64,000 nucleotides of DNA. It comes from Neocallimastix lanati (nom. inval.). Taxonomy: Eukaryota; Neocallimastigomycota; Neocallimastigomycetes; Neocallimastigales; Neocallimastigaceae. The translations under genes and the position numbers were made by a program. The notes beneath the pieces were generated by a model. That model saw only the letters and a list, made by a program, of their open reading frames with translations, did no database searches and was not told the origin of the DNA. Numbering within the stretch: the stretch's first letter is position 1; the number at the start of each line of letters is the position of its first letter. Positions 11,961 through 27,659 of the stretch are shown piece after piece. The stretch lies in the NCBI GenBank assembly GCA_016946835.1, contig JACVTC010000020.1, forward strand, positions 153,501-217,500, written 5' to 3'.

Positions 11961-12290
11961 CTATTGAGAAAACGTAACCATTGAGATAGTTTAACAAAAG
12001 TAATTAATCTCTTGCTTCCTTCCATTTTCCTTTGAGGAAAATAGATATTTCCAATAGTACATTTTTTTTGATTCCGGAAAGAAATGATATTTACTGAAAT
12101 GATATATTTGTATAAAAAAAAAACGGTTCTTGGAAGAAAGGACACAAAGAATGAACACCAATAAAGAGTCCTCTCATACTGAGAGTTTTAGGATTAGCTC
12201 TAAGAAAAACTTTAATGTTAACGTTATACAAAAAAAATAAATATATATATATATATATTAATATAAATAATACTTTTTAAAAATAATAAT

Positions 12291-12324
<34 letters not shown>

Positions 12325-12338
12325 TTAAAATATAACAT

Positions 12339-12398
<60 letters not shown>

Positions 12399-13253
12399 AA
12401 AAAGTCCAACTTCATATAATACTTATTTATTTAATTAGTTTTATTTTTTATTTTATTTTATTTTTTAAATTTTTTTTAATTGTTATTTATTTATTAGTAT
12501 TAAATTTTCTAGTCTTTATTCTGTCGTTCTACGATATGAATAAAGCTAGGTTTATATGTTACTAAAACAAAATGATTAATATATATATATATATAATAAA
12601 AATAAATTTTATTTTTATTTTATATTCATTCATATATATGTTTATAATTATTATTTAATAAACACTATTTAATATTTATTCAATTTTTTTTTTCACATTA
12701 AATATTATTTATTTTATATATAATTATGATTTTTATTTTATTTTATTTTTATTTTTATAAGTTTTTCAATTATTTTATTTTAATAGGTTTTTTTTTTTTA
12801 TTTTTTAATAAAAAAATTTTTCTAATAATTATGGATTCAATATTTTATTTTTTTTTCTCATAATATAAAAAAAAATATTGGCAGAAATTTTATAAATAAA
12901 GTATATTATAATATTTATATTATAATATACTTTCATTTTATTATATTAAATAAATCTGCTATATTTTTTAATTTTTTTTTAACATCTATTTTATATAGCT
13001 AAATAATTTCTTTTTTTTATATATATATTTTAATTATAAAATATAATACTTCTCCAAATTAAAAAAAAAAATATTATATTATTTCTTCTCTTAAATATTA
13101 TAATATTTTTACATTAATTTTTTAATTATATTTATTCTTTCATCTTTCCTTTTTAATTTATTAGAAAAAATTAAGAATATATTATTAAATCATATAATTA
13201 GGTTTGCTTTTATTAAAGCATAAAAACTAATAAATTCAATACTGTTATTTTCT
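9908..13253. other. AT-rich intergenic DNA with degenerate islands
   Basis: Mostly A/T with (AT)n tracts (10021-10052, 10135-10210), an (AAAAAAT)n heptamer array at about 11424-11480 and an A50 tract at 12343-12392. More complex islands lie at 10600-10760, 11040-11260, 11540-11830 and 11850-12210. The 11540-11790 island resembles 36330-36540 (shared GGATTAGGRTTTGAATTGACC-type sequence), a LINE-like family. The minus strand of 10600-10700 can be read G-G-T-L-V-P-S-V-L-N, reminiscent of the LINE RT Q-G-x-x-L-S-P-x-L-F-N block, but this is weak. No intact gene was seen. Confidence 0.6.
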
Positions 13254-15020
13254 TTAATTGTATTCCCAAATCTTAGAACAAACTTGGTTAATAGCCATAC
13301 ATTCAGCTTGTAAGGAATCACTCCATGGTTTTCTCCAGCAGTTATTTAATTCAGCATAACAAGCATCTGACTTTTGTTGCTTACAAGCCCAATCATCCTT
13401 AGCACAAGAGTAGTAATCATTATTAACTGGTGGTTGGTAAGTTGGTTGTGGTGGTTGGTAAGTAGTTCTTGTGGTTCTTGGAAGAGTCTTTGAAGTCTTT
13501 GGAAGAGTCTTGGTATTTGGAAGAGTCTTAGTCTTAGAGACTGGAAGAGTCTTGGTATTTGGAAGAGTCTTAGTCTTAGAGATTGGAAGAGTCTTAGTAT
13601 TTGGAAGAGTCTTAGTCTTAGAGACTGGAAGAGTCTTGGTATTTGGAAGAGTCTTAGTCTTAGAGACTGGAAGAGTCTTGGTATTTGGAAGAGTCTTGGT
13701 CTTAGAGACTGGAAGAGTCTTGGTATTTGGAAGAGTCTTGGTCTTAGAGACTGGAAGAGTCTTGGTATTTGGAAGAGTCTTAGTCTTAGAGACTGGAAGA
13801 GTCTTGGTAATTGGAAGAGTCTTAGTCTTAGAGACTGGAAGAGTCTTGGTATTTGGAAGAGTCTTAGTCTTAGAGACTGGAAGAGTCTTGGTAATTGGAA
13901 GAGTCTTAGTCTTAGAGACTGGAAGAGTCTTAGTATTTGGAAGAGTCTTAGAGACCTTGGTGTTTGGAAGAGTCTTGGTAACTGGAAGAGTCTTAGTGTT
14001 TGGAAGAGTCTTTGAGACCTTGGTGTTTGGAAGAGTCTTGGTAACTGGAAGAGTCTTAGTGTTTGGAAGAGTCTTTGAGACCTTGGTGTTTGGAAGAGTC
14101 TTGGTAACTGGAAGAGTCTTAGTGTTTGGAAGAGTCTTAGAGACCTTGGTATTTGGAAGAGTCTTGGTAACTGGAAGAGTCTTAGTGTTTGGAAGAGTCT
14201 TAGAGACCTTGGTGTTTGGAAGAGTCTTCGTTACTGGAAGAGTCTTAGAGACCTTGGTGTTTGGAAGAGTCTTGGTAACTGGAAGAGTCTTAGTGTTTGG
14301 AAGAGTCTTGGTAACTGGAAGAGTCTTAGTGTTTGGAAGAGTCTTTGAGACCTTGGTGTTTGGAAGAGTCTTGGTAACTGGAAGAGTCTTAGTGTTTGGA
14401 AGAGTCTTAGAGACCTTGGTGTTTGGAAGAGTCTTGGTAACTGGAAGAGTCTTAGTGTTTGGAAGAGTCTTTGAGACCTTGGTGTTTGGAAGAGTCTTGG
14501 TAACTGGAAGAGTCTTAGTGTTTGGAAGAGTCTTAGAAACCTTGGTGTTTGGAAGAGTCTTGGTAACTGGAAGAGTCTTAGTGTTTGGAAGAGTCTTAGA
14601 AACCTTGGTGTTTGGAAGAGTCTTGGTAACTGGAAGAGTCTTAGTGTTTGGAAGAGTCTTAGAAACCTTGGTGTTTGGAAGAGTCTTGGTAACTGGAAGA
14701 GTCTTAGTGTTTGGAAGAGTCTTAGAGACCTTGGTGTTTGGAAGAGTCTTAGAGACCTTGGTGTTTGGAAGAGTCTTAGAGACCTTGGTGTTTGGAAGAG
14801 TCTTAGAGACCTTGGTGTTTGGAAGAGTCTTGGTAATTGGAAGAGTCTTAGATTTAACAGTATTGTTAACAATTGGAAGAGTTTTACTCTTACTGAGTTG
14901 TGGAAGAGTTTTGGTTCTACCAGAAACAGAATTTAAATTTGGAAGAGTTTTTGTTGCAGCATCAGCAGTTTGAATAGCTAATGCAGCTATACAAGCTAAT
15001 AAAATTTTGTTAAATCTCAT
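13254..15020 (-). CDS. Secreted KTLP-repeat protein 1 with six-cysteine C-terminal module
   Basis: 588 residues. Residues 1-22 form a classical signal peptide (M-R-F-N-K-I-L-L-A-C-I-A-A-L-A, likely cut after A-D-A). Residues about 23-500 consist almost only of Lys-Thr-Leu-Pro units with short spacers, more than 60 copies. An N-terminal set alternates N-T-K-V-S, N-T and V-T spacers (21-residue superunit); a C-terminal set uses 14-residue N-T / V-S-K-T superunits. The repeat has no Asp or Glu, so it is strongly basic. A Tyr/Pro/Gln linker (T-Y-Q-P-P-Q-P-T-Y-Q-P-P) leads to the final module with cysteines spaced C-x6-C-x7-C-x6-C-x12-C-x6-C. The start is supported by the signal peptide and an AAAAATG context. 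No known family is recognised. A secreted or wall-associated structural or adhesive protein is an inference. A paralogue lies at 39452-41323. Confidence 0.9.
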   Translation of the reverse strand: MRFNKILLACIAALAIQTADAATKTLPNLNSVSGRTKTLPQLSKSKTLPIVNNTVKSKTLPITKTLPNTKVSKTLPNTKVSKTLPNTKVSKTLPNTKVSKTLPNTKTLPVTKTLPNTKVSKTLPNTKTLPVTKTLPNTKVSKTLPNTKTLPVTKTLPNTKVSKTLPNTKTLPVTKTLPNTKVSKTLPNTKTLPVTKTLPNTKVSKTLPNTKTLPVTKTLPNTKVSKTLPNTKTLPVTKTLPNTKTLPVTKTLPNTKVSKTLPVTKTLPNTKVSKTLPNTKTLPVTKTLPNTKVSKTLPNTKTLPVTKTLPNTKVSKTLPNTKTLPVTKTLPNTKVSKTLPNTKTLPVTKTLPNTKVSKTLPNTKTLPVSKTKTLPITKTLPVSKTKTLPNTKTLPVSKTKTLPITKTLPVSKTKTLPNTKTLPVSKTKTLPNTKTLPVSKTKTLPNTKTLPVSKTKTLPNTKTLPVSKTKTLPNTKTLPISKTKTLPNTKTLPVSKTKTLPNTKTLPKTSKTLPRTTRTTYQPPQPTYQPPVNNDYYSCAKDDWACKQQKSDACYAELNNCWRKPWSDSLQAECMAINQVCSKIWEYN

Positions 15021-18000
15021 TTTTCTTTATTAAATTTCTTTGCTTTTATTTTATTTTAAAAAAAACTTAAATATTTATCACTTTTATATAAATTATTAAT
15101 TTAATAATTTTTATTTTAAATTTTTCTATTATAGAAAATTTACTTCTGTATTTTTATTGTATTTAAAAATATAAAATCAATTTATATTTTCAAATAGAAA
15201 AAATTATTTCTAATTTTTTTTTAATTTTTAAATATATTTTATTTTTTTTTTTTTTTTTTTTATATATATGAGAAGTGATTTATTTAAAATAAAAAAAGAG
15301 AAAATAAATTTTCTTTTATAGTTTTTTAATTTTTTTTAATCATTATAAAATTAATTATAAATCATATATAAAAAAAATTAAATTTAAATAAAAATAAAAT
15401 AGAATATAAATAGAATTATATACTAATTAATATAATATCTATATATTTATTTTTATTGATTTTTTATTATATTTTATACTGTTATATATATTGATATATA
15501 TTCATATTTTTATTAATTTCATTTATATAAAATGAAAAAAAAAAAACTTATACATAATAAATAATAAATAATAAATAATAAATAATAAATAATAAAAAGA
15601 GTATTTATTAATAATAAATAATAAATAATATTTTAAAAATGAGTTTTTTTTTTTATAATTAAAATTGAATAAAAAAATAGAAAATAAAAGATAATTAAAA
15701 ATTAAAATTTTATTAGTATGTGATACTATTATTGTTGTTACACAAAAACACTTATTTATTAAATATAAACTTTATTTGATAATATTATGTGATCCACTTT
15801 CTCTTATTTGGTAGTTCTGGTTTCCTCTAAAAAATATACAAAATTTTAATATTTATGAAAAAAAAAATAATAAAATACAATAGGAAAAAGATATTAAAAG
15901 ATTATAAATTAAAAATAAATCAACCAAAAAAAATGTATATATTTGTATATAATATATTAATGTATATTAGATAATATATTCAATTATTAATTAAGTTGAT
16001 AAATAAATAAATAAATAAATTATTAGATAATTAATTAAAGAAATAAATGGATAAATAAATAAATAAACTAAAATTTAATTATAAAAAAAAAAAAAACTGA
16101 TAATAATAATAATAATTAGTAATCATATTCATAATCATAATAATAAATAATAAATAATAACTAATAAATAATAATAATAGTAACTAATAAATAATCATAA
16201 TCATAATCATAATCATAATAATATAAATTGAATTTAATATCCAATGAGAATGAAATAAAAATTTATTGGTTCTTTTTTTTTTTTTTTTTTCTTTTTTCAT
16301 TTTTTTTTAAATATGAGATGAAAAACGATAAATAAAAAAAAGCTTAGAAATAAAATTTTTAATTTTAAAATTTTAAACCATAACAATAATAATAAAAATT
16401 AGGATTGAGTGAGTGAACGAATACAATATGAGAATTTAAGTCATATCAGGTTTTTTTTTTCAATGTGATGATCCATTAATTTTTATTTAATTTTTTTTTT
16501 TTTTTTTTTTTTTACTTTTCTCTTCTTTTAAATATTACCTTTAAGAAATGAAAATAAAAATCATCTAATAGATGTTAGCAAACAATAAAAAAAATAAATA
16601 GAAAAATAAATAAATAGAAAAGAATTATTGTATATATTATATTATATATTATATATGGATTGATTATAAAATGATATAATATATATCTTCATATAATTAA
16701 ATATAAATAAATTTAACTGATATAATAAGATAATATATCATAATATGTTATATATAGCAATAAATATTCTTCAAACTTCACAATGTATCATTATGAAATA
16801 AAACAATTAGAAAAAAAAAAAAAAAAAGAATTAAAAAAATATATATATATTTTTTATATTTTCATTTTCATGACCATTAAGAAATATAATATATAACATA
16901 AAATTTAATAATTAAAATTTTAATTTCATTAAAAGATTTGCAAAGCTTCAAACTTTTAATTAATTAAATACAATTTATTGTACTATATAATGTATTACAT
17001 TTCTATATATTGTATTACATGTCTGTATATTATGTATTATATAATATATGGCATAATGCCAATGTTAATACATGATTTAATATTTAATATAAATTCCAAA
17101 TTCAATAATTAATATTAGTGATAATGTCTCTAATTCTTTTTAATATAAATAAATTTTTATTATATATCTAACTTTATTTTATTATTAATTATTATTAATT
17201 ATTATTTATTATTATTTATTATTATTATTTATTAATTATTTATTATAATTTATATAATAATAATAAAAAAAAATAAAAAACTTTTATAAATATAAATTAA
17301 AATATATAAATAAATATAAATATAAATAAATATATAAATAAATATAAATATAAATAAATATAAATAAATATAAATATAAATAAATATTAATATAAATAAA
17401 TAAATTATATAATTTTAAATAAATATTAATCAGTAGTTAATAAATAGCATAACCACTTTTAGTGGTTGAATAATTAAAACTATCATTATATAAACTAACA
17501 GAAGAAAAAAAAAAATTTTTTTTTGCTGTCACAGAATGGAACAACCATTGGACTTTTCTTTTCTTACTTTTTTTTCCTTTTTTTTTTTTTTTAATATTGC
17601 TCTTCCTCTATTTAAATTTTTTTTTATATATTTTATATATTGTGAAATTTTTTTAATATATAATATTTTATACTTATATAATATATATTAAATCTATAAA
17701 GTTTTACTAATCTTTTTTTTTTTTCTTGCACTTTAGTAATATTTTTCTTTAATGTATCCTTAACTATAAAATATAAAACATAAAATATAAAATAAAGAAC
17801 ATAGAAATATATATAAAACATAAAATATAAAATAAAGAACATAGAAATATATATAAAATATAAAATATAAAATAAAGAACATAGAAATATATATAAAACA
17901 TAAAATATATAATATTAATTAAAGAACATAGAAATATATATAAAATATAAAATATAAATTAAAGAACATAGAAATATATATAAAACATAAAATATATAAT

Positions 18001-18750
18001 ATTAATTAAAGAATATAGAAATATATAAAATATAAAATATAAAGCATAAAATATAAAGCGTAAAATATGAATGTGAAAAAGTAAAATATAAAAAGATTGA
18101 AATATTAAAGATTATAAAAGATTATAAAATATGTAAATATAAATATAAATATAAAAAAATAAAAAATAAAATAAAAAAACATAATACTAATTAACATCAT
18201 ATAAAATAAAATAAATAAAATAAAATACTAATTAACATCATATAAAATAAAAAAATTTAAAAATAAAAAGATAAAAAAGTAAAAATAATAAAAAAGTAAA
18301 AATAATAAAAAAGTAAAAATAATAAAAAAGTAAAAATAAACAATAAATTAAAAAAAATCATAAATGATTACCATTAAATAAAGTAAATGGTCAAAAAGAA
18401 GAAAAATAAGAATTTGAATAATCGATTAAACTTAAAAAAAAGAATTTTTAATAAATTAAATTAAAAAAAATTTTAAAAATTAAATTAAAATATAAATTAA
18501 AATATAAATTAAAAAATTGAAAATTAAAAATTAAATTAAAAAATAAATTAAAAAATAAATTAAATTAAATATGAAAAAGGATAAAAAAGATAGAAAAAAG
18601 TAGCCAACAATACTAAAAAAAAAAAAAAAAAAAGGAATACAAAATTTCATTGGAATTTGTATTTTTTTTTTTAAACAGGAACAAGGAATAAAATAGAAAA
18701 GAAAACAAAAATCAATTTAATTTTTTATGATCGAATATGAAACACCGTCA
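15021..18750. other. AT-rich intergenic DNA with short tandem repeats
   Basis: No gene seen. Contains an (ATAATAA)n stretch with one inverse minisatellite core (15555-15632) and ATT/ATA arrays (16130-16225, 17170-17260, 17283-17410). A tandem array of about 40-bp units built on AAAGAACATAGAAATATATA lies at 17761-18060. A 16-bp (TAAAAAAGTAAAAATA) array lies at 18285-18345. The first ~240 nt upstream of the KTLP protein 1 start would hold its promoter; no distinctive element could be singled out from the A/T background. Confidence 0.6.
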
Positions 18751-18949
18751 TTAGAGTGAAACTTATCACTTATTTTATATTATATTTGTTTTATATTTAT
18801 TATATATTATTTAATTTTATTTTTATTTATTTTTCTATATATTTATTATATATATATTTATTTATTTTATATAATATATATATTTATTTATTTATTTATT
18901 TTAATTTAATATTTATTTTCATTATTTATTTTCTATTATTATTATTTTT

Positions 18950-19245
18950 TATTCAATTATTTATTATTTATTATTTATTATTTATTATTTATTATTCAAT
19001 TATTTATTATTTATTATTTATTATTCAATTATTTATTATTTATTATTTATTATTATTATTATTATTTATTATTTATTATTTATTATTTATTATTTATTAT
19101 TTATTATTTATTATTTATTATTTATTATTTATTATTTATTATTTATTATTTATTATTTATTATTTATTATTTATTATTTATTATTTATTATTCAATTATT
19201 TATTATTTATTATTTATTATTTATTATTCAATTATTTATTATTTA

Positions 19246-19300
<55 letters not shown>
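18950..19300. repeat. (TTATTTA)n heptamer array
   Basis: Near-perfect 7-bp repeat with occasional TTATTCAATTA interruptions, ending in (TTA)n. Because 7 is not a multiple of 3 and the unit has no stop on this strand, it reads as a long hydrophobic frame (L-L-F-I-I-Y-Y)n. That frame is an artefact, not a gene. Confidence 0.9.
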
Positions 19301-19301
<1 letters not shown>

Positions 19302-21248
19302 ATAATCAAAGTATTTAAAACATTCTAATATGTATCTTAATTCATTAAAATGGATTATTTTGATTTGTTACAAATAAATATAAGATGGTACTTTATACAT
19401 GTATCATGATTATTATTATTACTATTATTACTATTATCACAAATATTCTTATTGTCATCATCATTATTATTATTATCAGTACTAATCTTATTATTATTTA
19501 TTATAAATAATAAAAAAAATAAATATATATATATTTGTATTTGTATTTGTATTTGTATTTATTAATTATTATCATTAAATAGATTTAAAAGATATGAAAT
19601 GGAATATATTTATTTTTATTTATTTATACTTTTTTTTTTTTTTTTTATTCCACCATGAATAAGGAAATAAGTGGGATAATATGATTAAGTATACTTTTAA
19701 AAAATTAAAAAAAGAAAAAAAAATTATATTAATATTGACATATATATATAAATTTATTCATAATACATAATAAAGATAAAGTTTTTTTATTATTGAAACC
19801 ACAAATATATCTATAAATGGTATATATTCTATTTATTCTGAAAGTAAAAAGATAAGAAATAAAAAAAAACAATATTAATTAATTAATTAATTAATTAATA
19901 AATGAATAAATAATATATAATTAATAAATGAATAAATAATAATAAATAAATAAATAATAATAATAAAATAATAATAAATTATTAAATTATTTAAATAAAA
20001 AAATAATTAAACATAAAAATTAATAATATGAAAAATAGATAAAAATAGAAATAAATTTATTAATCTTCAATCAGCATGATATTTAATTAATTTATCTAAT
20101 TATTATTTTTTTTTTTTGCATGTGGATTCAAATATAAAAAAATATAAATTAATATTACTAATAATAATAATAATAATTTCATAAGATAATGGAATAATAA
20201 ATGAATGAATTAATAATAAATAAATAAATAAATAAAAATATTAATATGATATGGTTAAAACATATTAAATTCAAATCAATACCCTTTTTTTGAATAATAT
20301 TAATTTAATTATTATTTATTTAATTTTTTTTTTTTTTTTTTTTGGGAGGTTAATTGTTAAAATCATATTCTATTCTAAAATTTGTTCAAAATACCTGATC
20401 TTCATCGGCTGTTCAGGGTGGAAATCTTTACAAAATTAATCTAAATATCGATCCTGAAATAGTAATAGTTAAGATGTATTCAATTAAAACCATTCATAAT
20501 AACTCATTAAAAATAAAAATAAAAAAAATAAAAAAAAAAAAAAAAAAACTTTCTATCTTTATTGATCGCTTGGAATTGCCATCAAAGGAGAAACAATTGC
20601 ATGAAATATAAACGGCACCATTATCTCATATTATGCATATGTTAATATCCATATAACAATCATATTCATATATATATTAAATAAACAGTAGAGTTAGTTA
20701 TGCAAAACCTAGCTAGTTGAACAGCATATGCTCTTAATCATTCAATATGCTTAAAAATCATCAAACTAGCTAGGTTTGCAATATGCTAAAACACTATCAT
20801 TTATCATTTATATTAATTCATGGCTGTTTTATTGTTTATTAAAATCACGTGACATATATAATTAAATAAACAACATAGCTTTGATATTTAATTAACAATA
20901 TATGTATATATATCAACATATAACAACACAGCCTTATGTTTATATAAACAATGCAGTGTTTTTATTGTCATTTACATTAAATCATAGCTGTTTTATCATT
21001 AATTAAAATTACGTGACTTATATATATAAATAAACAATAGGGTTTTATGTTAAAACTATGCTATATTGTTAATTAAAATCACGTGATTTGCATATATTAA
21101 AACAATATGGTTTTTATTCTAAAACATGTCAAAAACTATATCAAAATAAAACCCTAAAAAATACTGAAATATTTCTTTCAGTTTAGTTTATCTGTAACAC
21201 GAATAATTTAATGAACAATTTCTACCTAAAAAAAAATTTCTGTATCCC

Positions 21249-21281
<33 letters not shown>

Positions 21282-21564
21282 TTTGTAACTGTTTACACAA
21301 ACTAGAAATTTGACACTAAATAAAATGATTAATCTCTATCATATATCATAACATATATTAAAGAATACATAATACTATAATAACATAAAACTTGTACTTT
21401 TAAGGAGTGAAATTAAATATTCTTTTCTTTTTTTTTTTTTTTTATTTTTTTTTTAAAAAAAAAATAAAAAAAAAAAAAAAAGAAAAAATAAAATAAGAAA
21501 TACATTAGCTTAAAACAAAATTTATAATTTAATATTTTATTATTAATATTATTATATTTAGTGT
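19301..21564. other. AT-rich intergenic DNA with a CACGTG/hairpin island
   Basis: Mostly A/T simple sequence. The island 20340-21200 is more complex. It holds a stem-loop at 20702-20779. Three diverged direct repeats around 20805-20885, 20960-21030 and 21050-21110 share AATTAAAATCACGTGA-type sequence; two contain CACGTG exactly (20855 and 21080 areas) and one has TACGTGA. No open frame of note. Confidence 0.5.
20702..20779. repeat. Stem-loop GCAAAACCTAGCTAGTT / AACTAGCTAGGTTTGC
   Basis: The left arm (20702-20718) and right arm (20764-20779) are complementary over 16-17 nt with one bulged base. They are separated by 45 nt that itself contains CATATGC...GCATATTG-like inverted words. It is unusually GC-containing for this region. 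It could be a MITE terminus or a structured transcript; neither is demonstrated. Confidence 0.55.
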
Positions 21565-23060
21565 ATCTTTTTATTATTTATTATTTATTATTCAATTATT
21601 AATTAATAAATACTCTTTTTTATTATTTGTTATTTATTATTTATTAATAAATACTCCTTTTTTATTATTTATTATTTATTATTTATTAATAAATACTCTT
21701 TTTTATTATTTATTATTTATTATTCAATTATTTATTAATAAATACTCTTTTTATTATTTATTATTTATTATTTATTAATAAATACTCTTTTTTATTATTT
21801 ATTATTTATTATTTATTAATAAATACTCTTTTTTATTATTTATTATTTATTATTTATTAATAAATACTCTTTTTTATTATTTATTATTTATTATTCAATT
21901 ATTTATTAATAAATACTCTTTTTTATTATTTATTATTTATTATTCAATTATTTATTAATAAATACTCTTTTTATTATTTATTATTTATTATTTATTAATA
22001 AATACTCTTTTTTATTATTTATTATTTATTATTTATTAATAAATACTCTTTTTTATTATTTATTATTTATTATTCAATTATTTATTAATAAATACTCTTT
22101 TTATTATTTATTATTTATTAATTATTAATAAATACTCTTTTTTATTATTTATTATTTATTATTTATTATTCAATTATTTATTAATAAATACTCTTTTTAT
22201 TATTTATTATTTATTATTTATTAATAAATACTCTTTTTTATTATTTATTATTTATTATTTATTATTCAATTATTTATTAATAAATACTCTTTTTTATTAT
22301 TTATTATTTATTATTCAATTATATATTAATAAATACTCTTTTTTATTATTTATTATTTATTATTTATTATTTATTAATAAATACTCCTTTTTTATTATTT
22401 ATTATTTATTATTCAATTATTTATTAATAAATACTCTTTTTATTATTTATTATTTATTAATTATTAATAAATACTCTTTTTTATTATTTATTATTTATTA
22501 TTTATTATTCAATTATTTATTAATAAATACTCTTTTTATTATTTATTATTCAATTATTTATTAATAAATACTCTTTTTTATTATTTATTATTCAATTATT
22601 TATTAATAAATACTCTTTTTTATTATTTATTATTCAATTATATATTAATAAATACTCTTTTTTATTATTTATTATTTATTATTTATTATTTATTAATAAA
22701 TACTCCTTTTTTATTATTTATTATTTATTATTTATTATTTATTATTTATTAATAAATACTCCTTTTTTATTATTTATTATTTATTATTTATTATTTATTA
22801 TTTATTAATAAATACTCCTTTTTTATTATTTATTATTTATTATTCAATTATTTATTAATAAATACTCCTTTTTTATTATTTATTATTTATTATTTATTAT
22901 TTATTAATAAATACTCCTTTTTTATTATTTATTATTTATTATTTATTATTTATTAATAAATACTCCTTTTTTCATTACTTATTATTAATAAATCTTCTTT
23001 TTATTATTTATTATTTATTTATTTATTATTTATTAATAAATACTCTTTTTTTTTTTTTTT
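21565..23060. repeat. Minisatellite, ~31 copies of an AATAAATACTC core
   Basis: Each unit has an invariant core TTATTAATAAATACTCYTTTTT followed by a variable number of TATTATT/ATTTATT heptamers, sometimes with TTCAATTA. Unit length is about 35-65 bp. I counted about 31 cores by eye. The segment ATTTATTAATAAAT in each unit is a perfect palindrome. The same core occurs outside this array at about 24690, 24760, 24800 and 47475, and in reverse orientation at 15595 and 26330-26520. Confidence 0.9.
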
Positions 23061-26285
<3,225 letters not shown>

Positions 26286-26560
26286 AATAATCCTAAATAA
26301 TTAATAATTAATAATAAATAATAAATAATATAAAGAGTATTTATTAATAAGTAATTAATAATAAATAATAAATAATATAAAGAGTATTTATTAATAAGTA
26401 ATAAATAATAAATAATAAATAATAAAAAGAGTATTTATTAATAAATAATAAATAATAAATAATAAAAAGAGTATTTATTAATAAATAATAAATAATAAAT
26501 AATAAAAAGAGTATTTATTAATAAATAATAAATAATTGAATAATAAATAATGAATAAAAA
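26286..26560. repeat. Reverse-orientation minisatellite array
   Basis: About five units with the core AAAGAGTATTTATTAATAA joined by AATAATAAAT heptamers. This is the reverse complement of the array at 21565-23060. Confidence 0.85.
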
Positions 26561-27245
26561 CAATGATTAATTATAATAACAATTAATAACAAATAATGAA
26601 TAAAAACAATGATTAATTATAATAAAAATTTATAACAATAATAATTAATAATAGTAATTAATAATAATAGTAATTAATAATAATAATAATAAAAAGAATA
26701 AAAAGAATAAAAATAATAAAAAGAATGAAAGGAATAATATCAATAGTACTATTGATGATAATGAATGAGGTATATATGTATATAGATGTATATATATTAT
26801 TTTTTTTTTTTTTTATTATTATTTTTTTTTAATATATATATTTTTTTTTTGTTTTTTTGTTTTTGTTTTATAATTTCATTAATATTATTTTAAATATCTA
26901 TAATATCTATAATATTCTAAGTAAATAAAATAATTAACTATAATGTAATGAATTTTTTCATTTAATATGGATTTAATTTATGTAGAAGAAATTTTTATTA
27001 TTTTTATTACTTTTGATTAAAGCACCTTATTTATTTCTTATTATAAAAACTAATAACTTTTAACTCTCTCTTACTATTTTTATAATTATTATTACTAAGT
27101 TGTAGTATGTATATTGTACAACTACTAATACCATTATTAATTACTTCTAATAACGTAATTTGTATTTCATTATTACTACATTTATTTAAGAAATATTTAA
27201 TATATTTATATATTAATAAAAAAATTATAATAAAAAAAGTTTTTA

Positions 27246-27277
<32 letters not shown>

Positions 27278-27600
27278 TACTTTTTATTATTAAGTTTTTT
27301 ATTTTTTATTTTATTTTAGTTTTTTTTTTTTTTTTTTTATTTCTGTCTTGATAATAATTATAATTCTAATACAATTTTTTATTAGTAGCTCTATCTTCTT
27401 AAATGAATTTTTATCTGAATAGGCATTTTACATCGACCTTAAAGAATTTATATATTTATTTTTTTTTTAATCTTAGGTTCTTAACAATACATACTGTCTG
27501 TGCTTATCATATACATAAAAATAAATATTTTTTATTTTTTTTATTTTTATTTATATTTTTATTTTATTTTTTATTTTTATATTGATCATTTCTTTAAATA
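26561..27600. other. AT-rich intergenic DNA
   Basis: (AAT)n, (AAAAGAATA)n and T-tracts. A few short open frames on the plus strand (27107-27319, 27403-27585) have Leu/Ile/Phe/Lys-only composition and look like AT-rich noise. No supported gene. Confidence 0.5.
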
Positions 27601-27659
27601 ACAACAACAACAACAACAATAATAATAAAACTTATAAATTACAATCCTTATTTCCAATT

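Noticed and set aside
13471-14973. 500-codon plus-strand open frame (G-R-V-L-V repeats)
   Set aside because: It is the antisense reading of the KTLP repeat. It lacks a signal peptide and unique domains, and exists only because the repeat has no stops in that frame. The same applies to 39675-41336.
21565-23060. CRISPR-like array
   Set aside because: Regularly spaced repeats, but the spacers are just variable heptamer runs, the context is eukaryotic and there are no cas genes. It is a minisatellite.
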